64,000 nt of DNA from Halichoerus grypus. Lineage: Eukaryota; Chordata; Mammalia; Carnivora; Phocidae. Of this stretch, positions 46,206 to 57,449 are shown piece after piece. The stretch spans positions 121,401,631 to 121,465,630 of the forward strand of contig NC_135714.1 in NCBI RefSeq assembly GCF_964656455.1, given 5' to 3'. The notes under the pieces are model-generated. The model did not search any database. It was given only the letters and a program-made list of their open reading frames with translations, and was not told the origin of the DNA. A program made the translations under genes and the position numbers. Position 1 is the first letter of the stretch. Each line of letters begins with the position of its first letter.

Positions 46206-49200
46206 TCTGAAATATAAGCCAGCCAATAAAAGAAACTATGATATCTTATTCATTTTTAAAGTGACAATGTTTCAAAGATGTAAAAATTTTACTACAACCT
46301 CTACTGTTCCATCTCTAGAGTCTGAGAAGAAAAAAAAGTTATCTATTGAAGTCAACATAGTGTCAGTCAGGTTAAACTATTTATGGGATCTCATGAATTC
46401 TAATATAGCTAACATGATCAGGAATATAAACACATTCTTTTATAGTAAGACAGAAAGTCTCTGAAATGTCCAAATTTTTTCTTAGTAACCTAAGTAAATA
46501 TTCAATTACTTGGCTTATGGATCCTCGGTATATGTGCTGCTTTTAAACCTCTGAGGTTTTTTTCTTCAAGATTATATGGAATTTTTGTAAGAATCCTTCA
46601 TTTTTCTTGCCTTTTATAAAGTAATAATTTTTTAGAAAATTTGTATTTTGAATCAAGTTACAAAATACAAAATTTTTCATTTTCTCAATTATCCCAAAGC
46701 TAGTCTTTCCACTTTTGATGATATTGTTTTTATTTTAATGCTTTTCAGTGTATATAAATATAAATCTGCACTGAAATAGCTTAAGCAGAAATCAAGGGCA
46801 GTTGGATTAATGAGCTCCAGAACTCTCCTCTGACCACCTGGTACATATCATACAAGGACTCTGTGGGAATGCTCCTGTTTTTAAGGAAAACACTTGGGAC
46901 AAATTAAAAAAAAAAAAATCAGGCAGCTTGATCATCCAAAAGAAAATCCCAATTATGTCTCCCATCTAACTTTTATGTTACAGGTTGTGATCTTCTGAAA
47001 CTCAAAGGTCTCCAAACATTAGTACTAAATCAGGATTTCAATGTAGCTATAGTGGGATCCACCTTACAACCCAATGTAATCCAGCAGCATTCCTTATTAA
47101 ACACCTACTATGCATAAAGCAAGAACACCTACTGGGTATCTTAAAATACCATATAATGGAATATGACTTAAAAAATGGAACAAAAATATGGCTCAACTTT
47201 TTACTACCATGCAAATTTATTGCACTGGTTACAAAAAAGACCAGATAATATGTTCTTAACTCAAAATTCTTACTGTGTTTATAATGGGGAGATTTTATCA
47301 TCTTCACATAAAAGTAAGGCACGGTATTCATGCACCAAATACTGAACAATGCATGGATCATAAATGATGAATACTTGTGTCAATTTTTTTTAAGTTTCTT
47401 CCCTATAGAAGAGAGACAATTCTAACAATTTTGCACACTCATTCCAGCTATGGGAATGAGTCCATCACTTTCAGCTCTGGCTTTTCATTGATGCCAATTT
47501 TCTTTTTTTATAGAAGATGTATTTCTGACCATACAATAGGCCTGTCTACTCAGAATATGATCTAATATCTATTATAAATTCTTTAGAGACCCCTGTGTGT
47601 ATGCTCTTCATTTTTTTCACTGTTTTTGCCAAAACAATTGCTAAAAACATCATATGACAGATTCTGCCAAGAGAAAAGTAATGGAGATATTCTGGACCAC
47701 ATCATGGTCTTGGGATGACTTAATAAGAGTAAAGTTCTAAGCTGGGCCAAATATTGATACATCCCCCTTGAGGTCCACTCCCTATGGTGAGCACAGGAAT
47801 AGAAAATAAATGGCAGATTTTCCCCCCAGATTGCAGCACAACTCAAATTTCTATATTGTTTCTCTCAGACACTGTAGCAGAGCTTCTTTACCAAGGTAAC
47901 ATGCTCAGCAATTGTGAAAGCTAAGCTGTTTAATTGTGAATTATCAAAATAAAGATGCCAAAGAAATGTTCAACAATGCCAACGCATAGACAATACATAA
48001 AGGAAAACAACAAAGCATCGCTGTTAAAAGCAAACTAGGGCAGAAAAGATAAACCAGAGAGATACCACAAGAATGATTTTTTTTTTTTCCCTGTGCCTGT
48101 TTTAGGAACATCAGTAGACAAACAAGAAATTTACAAATTTAGATTCAGAGACAAAAGGGTCATCAAAAAGCCAAATGCTTATTTCCTCCAGTTGTCTTTA
48201 ATGTATCTCTCGAGAGGAAGCTCATCTGTGATTATCTTCGTGAACTTTCTCGCATTCAGGAGGTGGTAGACGTCACATGTCACATATTTAAATGGATTCT
48301 GACTTTATTGGCTTTAAGCCTTACAAAAATCATTAGTTTAATGTCCTGCAGATTCTTGTAGAGAATTCATTCTGTAGCTTTTAACTATGCAGTTGTTTAA
48401 TAGTTTAATTATTCAGCTGAATGTACATGCATTGCCTGTTTTCCAAATGTTACATTATACTTACTAAAGATAAGTCTGTGTAATCCAATTAGATACTGAC
48501 ATTCCCTCATTTGTACTTGGAAATATCTTAGATTTATATACATCTGAAATGTAGGTTGGCTCTTTTTAAGATTGGATAAGAACTGAAAAACCTAAATAGA
48601 AATCACTAAAACACTATCCTAAGCATGGTTATGGAAAAGAGGTGGCAAGAAGACATGAGAGGAACTCGGAAAACACTGCAAGGAGAGATCTCTTTTAAGA
48701 ACAATAAAGATGAAAAAAAAAAAGATCAAATCAATTGTTTAAAAAATGAACTCCTAAAAATGGTTTAGTTACTTTTCTCTAGGTTTGTTATAAAATCTAA
48801 ATTATATTATTGTGTGTGTTGTTTTTTAAAGAAGAAAAAGAAAGAATGGAATAGAAAATAGGATATGGGCTGTGTTGGACAAAGTGCTGTTTCTGTAGTC
48901 TAGCCAAAGCCATAAGTTCTTGGCCCTCCATCTTCAATTTAAGGCCAAGAATAAGAAAAACTATTACAGATGTCAGAATAGGACATAAAGATAATATTTT
49001 GTGGGCATTTAGTCTCGAGTTGATGATAATTGGCGAGTTTAGTGTGTAGAATTTGTATTTTAGATTTTAGATGGTCAGAAAATGATTTGCGCATCACTCT
49101 TTCCAGTTTGAATGATTTGCTCTGTTCATTCTAATTCCGTAATTAAAGGATACCAGTAGTAAAGGTTGAAGGTGGCTCATAGTTCATGCTGAGCAACCTG

Positions 49201-49239
49201 AAATGACCTATAATTCTCTGAACTCAAGTTGTTTCTCAC
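46206..49239. other. Intron, no recognised feature
   Basis: No repeat family or exon recognised; several short low-complexity runs only. Confidence 0.5.
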
Positions 49240-49565
49240 CAATTTCCTTCTGTTCAAGGAATTCCCTGCGTCTCAAAGGAACATTCCTCTTTCCTGGCTA
49301 TCAGTAAACTCAAGCTGTGCTAGCACCTCTTCCAGGAAGACTTCCTTGGCTTCTACCCTGTCCCTTCCTATAGGTTTGTCTCCTTTGTCCTTCCCATCCC
49401 CATCTCTGTCATGGTTCTTAACCAGTCGTGCTACAACTGACTCATTATTCCATGTCACCCACTGGAGTGTCAACTCTGTGAAGGCCAGGATGGTGCTGTT
49501 TTTCTTGTCCTCATTTTATCTCCCACACCTAGCACAGTGCCCAGTAAATACAAACATTCCACAGA
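49240..49565 (+). mobile_element. L2 3'-end fragment, plus
   Basis: CCTCTTCCAGGAAGACTTCC, later GTCAACTCTGTGAAGGCCAG and CACACCTAGCACAGTGCCCA in order match the L2 3' region. An open frame here (49229-49576) is a by-product of the repeat. Confidence 0.8.
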
Positions 49566-50476
49566 AAGAAGCTTAACCCTTCCAACTCAGATGTTTCCCA
49601 CCATTACTTTCCCCAAACGAACAGTTAGATCACCAACAACTGTGTGAACTGAGAGAGAAACATGCAAGAGTAAAGAACATAATTGAAAACCTCACTTGAA
49701 GGAAGCACAGGCATCGGAATGAAGGATGAAAAAAACCTGATTAAGAGGAAGGCCTCCTCATATTTGTCCACAAAATGTTAGCTTTTTGGCCATATCATCT
49801 TCTTGCCTTTATTTTTCTTCTAGTTTTACCCGAGATGGGCAGTGAAGGAGGTAATGGACTTGCTACAGGGAGTTAGCTGAAGCATTTAAAGGTGTCTAAG
49901 AGATGATTCTTTTGATTATTAGATAATGAAATTCACTCTTCCACTGAAGCTATTTAACATTCTAAATATATTAGTACACAGTAATGAAAATACATGGAAA
50001 TTCCAAAAGAGCAAAGTTAACGGACTCTATCATATTTGTTAAAACAGCAAAGAGCAAAGAAATCTGGTGAGTAAATGTAAAGGATCAAGGGCCAGTATGA
50101 AAGGTCAAAATGGCTCCAAATTTTATATAGCAGAGACTTATAAATACAAGGGCAAAATCTATTTAAATTAGTATGGGGAAAATACAACAGAGATATCTTT
50201 GGTTATATAAAATGACATCATCTAAAAATCAACAAGGTAGTAGATTTCATAGCTCATGAATGAAAAGAAAGGGGGAAACAGGGAATTTGCTTTTTTGCTG
50301 GAATTCATCACGACTTAAAATGAGTAAAGAGGGACATATTTTTACCAATCTCTTAATGTATTCTGAGCCATGAATGGCTTTGGATGGGGGTATTAGTGAG
50401 GAGAATGTTACCCCAATATTTAGGTATTGTGAAAGGCAGCTAAAATCTATGGTTGTCATATGAGGCAGGAAACATT

Positions 50477-50544
50477 TTTTTAAAATAATTTCCATACCCA
50501 ACGTGGGGCTTGAACTTACAACCTCAAGACTGCTGTACTGACTG
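50477..50544 (-). mobile_element. Short 5'-truncated tRNA-derived SINE, minus
   Basis: The reverse complement contains GGTTGTAAGTTCAAGCCCCA (B-box-like) and GTTGGGTATGGAAATTATTT, then an A-run. It is flanked by GAGGCAGGAAACATTTTT and GAGGCAGAAAACGTTT. Only about 70 bp remain. It could be mistaken for part of a tRNA gene, but the acceptor stem and D arm are absent. Confidence 0.72.
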
Positions 50545-50619
50545 GAGGCAGAAAACGTTTAAAAATGAGAATTTGACAGTAATTTATCTGAAGTATAAAT
50601 TGAAATGATGATACACTTG

Positions 50620-50745
50620 CTATCAGCCATTTGACAGCATTTATTGAGTTCCTATTGTATTCCTGGCCCTGGAGATACAGAAATAAATAAGCAATGTTCC
50701 TTCTTCTTAAATAGCATATAATCTAGCATCTTCTGCAAAGTAGTA
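50620..50745 (+). mobile_element. Fragment of the same ancient repeat as at 60785
   Basis: TTATTGAGTTCCTATTGTAT, CCTGGCCCTGGAGATACAG resemble the 5' part of that repeat. Confidence 0.45.
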
Positions 50746-51824
50746 GATGGCTTAACTCTAATTTGAGAAAAAGAATCAAAGATATAGTGGCCTATTTTCA
50801 GAAAAAGTGTGATTCATCTGTGAAGCAAGAAATGCAAAACACCAATAAATTCTCCAAACAGGAAGGGGACTGCACGGATCTAGGACGGATAGCAGGGAAG
50901 TCCCCTCACTTTTAGATTCCAACTTACACGGTCACAGAAATCTCAGCTGTCAGATATACCCTCTGTGAATATGGAGGACGGTATGCACGGTAATATACAG
51001 CATGAACGTGCTCTTCAAAGAATATAAAGGATAATTTCACGACTCAAGCAGTATGGAATTCAGCCAAGGAAGATGCTGTATCAGATCTAATGCTTGCTGA
51101 CAGCGGAAAACTCACTCAAAATGTGAAGAAAGGAGGAAACGTTGTGACAGGGCCCATTAGCTCCCCAGATTTGGCATAGTGCCAGAAGGGTCCATGGGCT
51201 GAAGTACTCTGTAGCATTATACTTTTACAAGGAATCCTGGGAGAACTGAGACTCTAGAGAGAATTATCTTTTTCACAGAATTTTGAAAAGGTATCTTTCT
51301 GGTCAGGCTTATTAAATAGAAATAACTTCTGAGAAAGACATCTGCAACAATGACAAAAAATTAATATGTGACTCCATGTGAAAGGGATTAAAATGAAGAC
51401 TTTTATGAAATATTTCTAAAAAGCAGAAAAACAGGATAAGCTAAATTATGCTCTATCGACTTCAAACATGTGAGAGCCAGAAAAGGAAGTCAAAGGCTGT
51501 GCAGGTTTCTGTGGCATTTTAAAAGAATTGATGTCCAAGGAGGCTGACCCGTGTATTAGGGTCACGCTGCTGGTTGGCAAATCTAGGCTTTGACACCAGT
51601 TCTTCTGACAGCCCGTCCGGTGCTCTTACATTAATACCACAAGGCCCGTTTGTTATTGTTCTGGGCCAGCTAAGTTCCTCAGCTGATGTGACTTAGCAGG
51701 GCATGTGAGAGGAGAGGCCTGACTGTACTTCTCTGCTCCCCACCCCACCACCACCAAGTAATTTTAAGCGTTCTTACTACCATTTTGCTCAAATGAATAA
51801 GCAAATAATGAGAGACGTAAATCT
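50746..51824. other. Intron, no recognised feature
   Basis: Unclassified; open frames are short and lack splice context. Confidence 0.5.
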
Positions 51825-52005
51825 ACCGTTTTAACAACTTTATGCTACGACTTAACATAGTTAGAGAGTCAAACTAAATAAGAACTTCACATTTCTAATA
51901 CTTACTGTGTCCTCTAGTGTGTCTAGTTTCAGAGAATGTAAATGCACCAGCTGAAAGGAATGTGTCTCCCCATATAGCTAAGGCACTTACATATCTTTCT
52001 TAAGG
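51825..52005 (+). repeat. Diverged direct repeat, copy 1
   Basis: GTTTTAACAACTTTATG...AGTCAAACTAAATAAGA...ATATCTTTCTTA aligns with 54697-55005 once the Can-SINE at 54745 is removed. The copies differ at many positions, so this is either an old local duplication or two members of an unlisted repeat. Confidence 0.65.
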
Positions 52006-52579
52006 AATTGCAAATTCTGCCCCCCGACTCGTCCTTTCTCTCCTTCTGCCCTCTATTGCCCAGACTCCCAACATATACGTTCAACTTGCAAGGCAAGCAG
52101 GGCATGAAAAAGGTGAGAACTTAGGGGAAAGAGGTTTTTTTCTTGTTAGTCTTATAATAGATAAGTGAATTTCCTGAATAATAAATCAAGCCTCTAGAGA
52201 TATAAATAGAATAGTGAAGAGCTGCTATGAGATATGATATTCTCTTCCATTCACTCAATAAGTACTTCATAACTCACTTGAGGCTGGGAAGTTCCATATA
52301 ACACATTAATACAAAGACTTGAAAAGAATGTCAGTAGCTCCCTTTGCCTACAGATTAAAAAAAGAAACACAAAAAACCACATGGGACTATAATAGATTAA
52401 TTCCAAAGTTGCTGAGTTTAGATAGAAAAGTAAATAGAACAAAAGACAAAGGTATGCACAGGCCAAACTCATATGTATTCTAAATCCTGCACAATGCACT
52501 TTTGTATTTTGAGCAGAAACATTTCATAGAGAGTACTTAGTTGTATTTTAAACACATTTTTAAAAAATCTAGCTTTTGT

Positions 52580-52780
52580 GGGACGCCTGGGTGGCTCAGT
52601 GGTTGGGCGTCTGCCTTTGGCTCGGGTCATGATCCCGGGGTCCTGGGATTGAGCCCCACATAGGTCTCCCTACTTGGTGGGAAGCCTGTTTCTCCCTCTC
52701 CCGTTCCCCCTGCTTGTGTTTGTGCTCTCGCTCTCTCTCTCTGTCAAATAAATAAATAAAATCTTTAAAAAAATAAAAAT
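52580..52780 (+). mobile_element. Can-SINE, plus
   Basis: Head GGGACGCCTGGGTGGCTCAG, GTCTGCC subfamily body, AAATAAATAAAATCTTT tail. Perfect duplication AAAATCTAGCTTTTGT at 52564-52579 and 52781-52796. Confidence 0.97.
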
Positions 52781-52796
52781 AAAATCTAGCTTTTGT

Positions 52797-53875
52797 AACA
52801 TTTGACTCACATTTACTCTAATCCTTCCCTAATGTAAGAGGCTCAAAGAAAATATCTGTGGCAAATATCCTAGGTTCTGAGTGCTCCTCTGGGTGGCGTG
52901 GACTAAAGACATTGAGAAATATCATCAGAACTAAGTGGGGTATCACCACTCAAACTGTCATCTCCATAAAAGGAGAAAGGCTGTAAGCAATCACTCCACT
53001 AAGTATATTTAAATTGCAGAATGCAGCTGCCTCCATCAGTCCCATGTCAGTTGTCTTTGTCATATTACTATTTATACATCGGGAATGGTATCCTAGTAAT
53101 CTGGAAGAGTTAGTACACTCCTAAGACTCATGCCTTATGGATTTTATGGCACAGGTATGAGGAGGTGCAGATTTATTTTTCACAATGCTCCTTCCATCTC
53201 TTCTTCCTTAGGTAATATATTTTCTTACTTAGAAAGCCGTTTTTCTCTTTCTCTTTGAAATTTACATTAATCAGTTTTTTAAAATGGCATTTCTTTGTGC
53301 ATAAAAAGTTACAAGGTTTGCATGAGTGAATTATTAAAAAGTTATCTTATAATTATAGTGTAGATGATTGTGGTGATAACCTGATTCATTCAAACTGTAT
53401 TTAACATGAATTTAATATGTCCCACACTCAATTTTATTTCTCAAAATTGACACTTAGTAAATTAAATAGATTATCTGGATACCTTAAAATAAAGGATTAA
53501 AGGTTTGGTCAATTTTCAGGTGGAAAACTAAATGTGAGGAGGACCATTTGAGGATGTATTAGCTATTTTAACCAGCCTGAAAACTTATTGAGTACTTTTG
53601 GAATACATGGCTGTCTGGGTAGACTCATCACTATTCCTTGCACATCCCTTTCAATATTGCATCCTAAATGAAATGAAAAAAAATGTCATTTGCTCATAGG
53701 CTAAGTAGCTGCTCCTCTTTGGTATAATCCCTCATTCTATGTAAGTATAATTTGTGCTTTTTTGTTATTACATTTTATTTGGGTTCTCTGTCTGTATAAT
53801 CATAGTCAAAGGGTTGCCTTTCCTTTCTCCATTCCTTATTACTAGAGGTTTCTGGCAATGAAAAACTGCTAATAT
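52797..53875. other. Intron, no recognised feature
   Basis: AT-rich sequence without recognised repeats. Confidence 0.5.
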
Positions 53876-53903
53876 TTTATATATATATATAAATATATAT
53901 ATA
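53876..53903. repeat. (TA)n microsatellite
   Basis: TA run next to the tail of a minus-strand Can-SINE. Confidence 0.9.
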
Positions 53904-54090
53904 TTAAAAATCTTATTTATTTATTTGACAGAGAGAGAGATAGCGACAGCAGGAACACAAGCAGGGGGAGTGGGAGAAGGAGAAGCAGGCTTCCTGCCGA
54001 GCAGGGAGCCCGATGTGGGACTCAATCCCAGGACCCTGGGATCATGACCTGAGCCAAAGGCTCAACGACTGAGCCACCCAGGCACCCCGC
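53904..54090 (-). mobile_element. Can-SINE, minus, next to an AT microsatellite
   Basis: Inverted copy from TTAAAAATCTTATTTATTTA to CACCCAGGCACCCC. The tail merges into the TA repeat at 53876-53903, so the right-hand target site is clear but the left is not. Confidence 0.92.
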
Positions 54091-54244
54091 AGTTATATAT
54101 TAGTAAGCCTTTGAAATTCAGTATCATTCACTAAGCTGATTATTATGCTAAGTACGCCATTGTTTAAACATATGACATGGCAGGGCTAGAAAAATACTAA
54201 GGCTTGTTCTGCTGTTACACCTACTTTAATTAATGGCTTTTTAG

Positions 54245-54440
54245 TAATAGCATGGCCTAGTAAGTAAGAGAAAAAGGCCTTGGGATCACAACTGGATTTA
54301 AATTCTGGACCTGACACTTGCCAGGTAGGTGACCTTGACCAATTTCCTCATCTGTAAAATGAGGATAATGACAGTGCTTTTTTCACAGCACAGGTCAGAA
54401 GGCAAGCCAAGACATATGAGGCATTTAGCCTACTGCTTGT
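54245..54440 (+). mobile_element. MIR, plus
   Basis: Starts TAGCATGGCCTAGTAAGTAAG and contains CTGACACTTGCCAGGTAGGT and TTCCTCATCTGTAAAATGAG, with the 3' part GGCATTTAGCCTACTG. This is the best-preserved MIR in the window. Confidence 0.88.
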
Positions 54441-54696
54441 CACTGTACTAGTCATTGTTTACTATTAGTATCAATGGTAACATAATGTACATTATCATTA
54501 AAAAAGTAGATCCATAATTTACACACACATTTTATTACATTTTTAAATTGTACTATAGGTTTCAATTTTATTCACAAAGTTATTTAATAGATGGTTTAGT
54601 GCCTTGTTGAAATTCAAATATATTACTGTAAGCAACATATTCTATACATACACACCCAGGAACAATGAATTTTTCCTACTGAATCCATTTATCTAA

Positions 54697-55011
54697 TGGT
54701 TTAACAACTTTGTTTTGAATTCTATAATTAGAAAGTCAAATTAGGGGCACCTGGGTGGCTCAGGGTCCTGGGATGGAGCCTGGCAGGGAGTCTGCTTCTC
54801 CCTCTTCCTCTGCCCCTCCCCCCAGATTATGCGCTCTCTCTCTCTCTCTCAAATAAATAAATGTCAAACTAAATAAGAGTTTCATATTTCTAAAGCTTAC
54901 TGTCTTCTAATGTGTCTTGTTTTGGTTTCAAATAATACCAAATCCAAAGGTAAAAGGAATTTGTTTTGCCAAATAGCCAAAGTATTTTTATATCTTTCTT
55001 ATGGGATTGTC
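54697..55011 (+). repeat. Diverged direct repeat, copy 2 (split by Can-SINE)
   Basis: Second copy of the 51825 segment, sharing GTCAAACTAAATAAG, TTTCTAA, AATGTGTC, AAAGG(T)AA..GGAAT and ATATCTTTCTTA. It abuts the ERV-like LTR. Confidence 0.65.
54745..54861 (+). mobile_element. Can-SINE, plus, internally deleted
   Basis: Head GGGGCACCTGGGTGGCTCAG jumps straight to GGTCCTGGGATGGAGCC and then TGGCAGGGAGTCTGC, so two internal segments are missing (about 117 bp remain of about 200). Flanks AAAGTCAAATTA / ATGTCAAACTA look like the target duplication. Confidence 0.92.
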
Positions 55012-55107
55012 ATGTTGAGTAAGGGACAGGCAAGGCTAGGTAGGGGACTAGGGTCACTCAGGGGGCGATGTAACCAGGCTCACAGAAACCCCACATGTGG
55101 AGAAACA

Positions 55108-55203
55108 GACATGATATTTACAAGAACACCTTGTTTGCACTCATGATATTTACAAGAACAGCTTGTTTGTTCTCATGATAGTTACAGGTCCAACATGTTC
55201 ATT
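55108..55203. repeat. Degenerate 32-bp tandem repeat, three units, inside an LTR
   Basis: Three successive units start with CATGATATTTACAAGAACA, CATGATATTTACAAGAACA and CATGATAGTTACAGGTCCA and each ends in a TTGTTTG/CATGTTC block followed by (T)CT or ACT. Identity falls in the third unit. Further CATGATATT motifs follow after the Can-SINE at 55226, so the array was probably longer before that insertion. Confidence 0.8.
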
Positions 55204-55225
55204 CTAAATATAGAAATGATATTCA

Positions 55226-55425
55226 TAGGGCGCCTGGGTGGCTCAGTTGGTTAAGCGACTGCCTTCGGCTCAGGTCATGATCCTGGAGTCCCAGGATCGA
55301 GTCCCGCATCGGGCTCCTTGCTCAGCAGGGAGTCTGCTTCTCCCTCTGACCCTCCCCCATCTCATGCTCTCTCTATCTCATTCTCTCTCTCAAATAAATA
55401 AATAAAATCTTTAAAAAAAAAAAAA
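55226..55425 (+). mobile_element. Can-SINE, plus, inside the LTR near exon A
   Basis: Near-consensus GTTAAGCGACTGCC subfamily copy with perfect duplication AGAAATGATATTCA at 55212-55225 and 55426-55439. It lies about 410 nt downstream of the exon A donor and is antisense to INPP4B. Confidence 0.97.
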
Positions 55426-55785
55426 AGAAATGATATTCACAAATCAACCATGATATTGACATGATACTTACCAAGTTCACTCGTCAGTTTCCTATAAAAG
55501 ACCGACCGTGAAAACTTTCAGTGGTATTCCATTCAGGAACCCTCTCACTCTGGAGAGCTATTTTCTTCCCTTTCTATTTTCACCTTCGCTTAAACTTAAC
55601 CCTTTTGTGTCCCAGAAATTCTTCGGCTCCATGAGACAAGAATTTGTCAACAGTGTCTACCCATACTCCACTGACATTTATTTTACTGCGTTTACAAATG
55701 ATTCTGTGAGGATGTTGCCCAGGTTTAGTATTGAGTTCACAGAAAATTAAAACTTTAGGTTTATATGAAACTAATGTAAGTTTCC

Positions 55786-55853
55786 AAAACTGAGATACAT
55801 ACCTGCCTTCAAAAAAGGTAAAACTGAGATACATACCTGCCTTCAAAAAAGGT
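55786..55853 (-). repeat. Perfect 34-bp tandem duplication spanning the exon A splice donor
   Basis: Units 55786-55819 and 55820-55853 are identical. In transcript direction each unit holds the last 17 exon bases (CCTTTTTTGAAGGCAG plus one), the donor gtatgt and 11 further intron bases. The copy next to the exon body (donor at 55836/55835) gives the in-phase junction; the distal copy would lengthen the exon from 73 to 107 nt. Confidence 0.95.
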
Positions 55854-55909
55854 AAGTTATCTTTTCCATTCACACTTTCTGGGGCTGTACATTCACATAC
55901 CAGTGCACA
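55837..55909 (-). CDS. INPP4B: INPP4B exon A (73 nt; most upstream exon visible)
   Basis: On the minus strand a pyrimidine-rich acceptor ending in CCCTAG precedes 73 nt that read without stops and include ECTAPESVNGKDNLPF, followed by the donor GCAG|gtatgt. The exon starts at a codon boundary and ends after one base (G), which joins with TG of the next exon to give valine. The family has a matching peptide just before the KLYRF block of the next exon. The donor and the last 17 exon bases are duplicated in tandem 34 bp downstream, so a second identical donor exists at 55803/55802; using it would add 34 nt and shift the frame. The preceding exon was not found between here and 64000. Confidence 0.83.
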
Positions 55910-56079
55910 CTAGGGAAGAATAAAAGGAAAAAAAGGTGAAAATAATGAAATTAAGAAATGAAATTCTTTGATTTTGTTTACAAAACATGAGGCTATGCAC
56001 ATGGTTTCAAAAAGTTGAACGAGATTTTTGTAAAACTACTTTCAGCTTTATCTTTATGAAGCTTAACTTTTGATTATTT

Positions 56080-56139
56080 ACATATATATATGATTGTATT
56101 GCATAATTAACATATATATATGATTGTATTGCATAATTA
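56080..56139. repeat. Perfect 30-bp tandem duplication in the intron
   Basis: The unit ACATATATATATGATTGTAT plus GCATAATTA-type end occurs twice without mismatch (56080-56109 and 56110-56139). It lies 170 bp upstream of exon A in transcript direction. Confidence 0.95.
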
Positions 56140-57449
56140 TAGACTGTCCTGGTTCTAGTTAAAAACTACTTAGAAAAGAAGGCAAAAAGTGGAAAAAAAT
56201 TGTCTCCAACATGCTAGAAATCTAGTACAGCAAATCACATTGACAAGCTGGATGGTTTTGTATTTGTCACCTCAGATAGTTTGGGATCAATAAAAAGCAA
56301 ATTACTTTCTAGATTTCACGTAAAAGTTTTAAATAAAAGATAAAATATGTTGTACCATCAAATTACATAAGACAAAAGGAGATTTTTGTGGCAAAACAAT
56401 GCAAACACTTGCCCATAAAAAGCTGGTCCAGAGGTCATGAATCTATAATCCATGATTAAGTTCATGAGCTTTTACAGAACCAACACTGCTCTGGACAGAA
56501 GAAACACAGAAGAGCACATTGCCATGTTCCTAGTAAGTGAAGCAGGAATAGACAATATCCCAGACCATGTAGCACTAAATGATGGACTCTCCTTAACTTT
56601 CTTTGAAACCATAATTAACAGAGGAAGCAGCTCTTCCGGCCCCAGAAAGCTGACAAGAGACCTATTTTCACACAGACACCAACATGACTGGCATTTGTTT
56701 TTTCAAATGAGTTTCCTTCTATTGCTAGCCACAAAAAAAGGGTGTGTGTGTGGTAGTTTTGAGGAAAGAGAAGAGTGAATTTTTAAAGCAAATATATCAG
56801 ACATAGATAAATGCAAATAAAAACAGAACAAAGGAAAACCCAGAAACTGTTTTGGTGAGGAGTTCTGAGGGAAGCAGCCAATCTTCTGTAGCATGCATGG
56901 CTTTACTCAGACTCCCAAGGGCTCAGATCACCCTCCCCAGGAGAATGTATCAAGATTGTTTGGGCTATTTCTGAACTCTGTTCCCTCCACTCTTCCTCCT
57001 CCAGGCACTAGCCCCCTTGGAGAATTATGGCCACTGAGGTCACTGTTAATGATGGACATATCTGTCAAGCATTTTGAGAAGAAAGAGAATTTAAAACATT
57101 GATTTAAATGTTACTTCTGTATTCGTATAGTCCACTACTTATTCCCCATCATAAACATTCATCACATTACTCAGGAAATTTCTTCATAGGGAAAAATGTG
57201 CTCATAATTTCTTTAGTGTTTCTATTGAGGTTCTGCTTTACTGAAAGAATGAATAACTGTAAACAGCTCTTATAATCTGATGTGCTCTAAATAATTTTCC
57301 TGACCAAATCAAAACTCAAGAGGTGATCGTTTCTTTTACTCCACAGCTATTTGGAAAATGGACTTCCCAAATCACTAGAGCAAGGTGCAGTGATGCTTGG
57401 ACATACTTAAAATTCTTTCTCTTATTCCCAATATTTCCTCTACACTTTT
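56140..57449. other. Intron upstream of exon A, no recognised feature
   Basis: The 108-codon frame at 56452-56778 has no recognisable family and no flanking splice sites that fit the host gene phase. Confidence 0.5.

Larger units (their letters stand above)
55012..55663 (+). mobile_element. Solo LTR of an endogenous retrovirus (ERV1-like), interrupted by a Can-SINE
   Basis: The interval holds a short tandem repeat typical of LTR U3 regions, then CCTATAAAAG at about 55491 as a TATA-like element, then a CTCTCACTCTGGAGAGCT segment and pyrimidine-rich CTTCCCTTTCTATTTTCACC leading to CTTAAACTTAA, the layout of U3-R-U5 in gammaretrovirus-like LTRs. The usual AATAAA is degraded. No internal retroviral genes flank it, so it is a solo copy. 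Outer boundaries are approximate because no target duplication was identified. A young Can-SINE splits it at 55226. Confidence 0.6.
319..55909 (-). other. INPP4B: Central part of the INPP4B gene (five exons, four complete introns)
   Basis: Five minus-strand exons between these positions join in phase into one open frame of 566 nt. INPP4 enzymes remove the 4-phosphate of phosphatidylinositol 3,4-bisphosphate and so dampen PI3K/AKT signalling at endosomal and plasma membranes. The peptides seen here belong to the part between the N-terminal C2 domain and the C-terminal CX5R phosphatase domain, neither of which is in the window. The very long introns (12.6, 27.3 and 14.7 kb) suit INPP4B, which is known as an unusually large gene. 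The B/A paralogue choice rests on remembered family sequence and intron size, so it is probable rather than proven. All intronic mobile elements listed below lie within or beside this transcription unit. Confidence 0.82.

Noticed and set aside
50490..50545. tRNA gene on the minus strand
   Set aside because: Only the B-box side is present, followed by an A-run and flanked by direct repeats, so it is a truncated SINE.
55508..55750. 80-codon open frame overlapping the LTR
   Set aside because: It spans the LTR R/U5-like region and flank; no coding signature or family.
56452..56778. 108-codon frame as an additional INPP4B exon
   Set aside because: No flanking acceptor and donor in the required phase, and no resemblance to the family.
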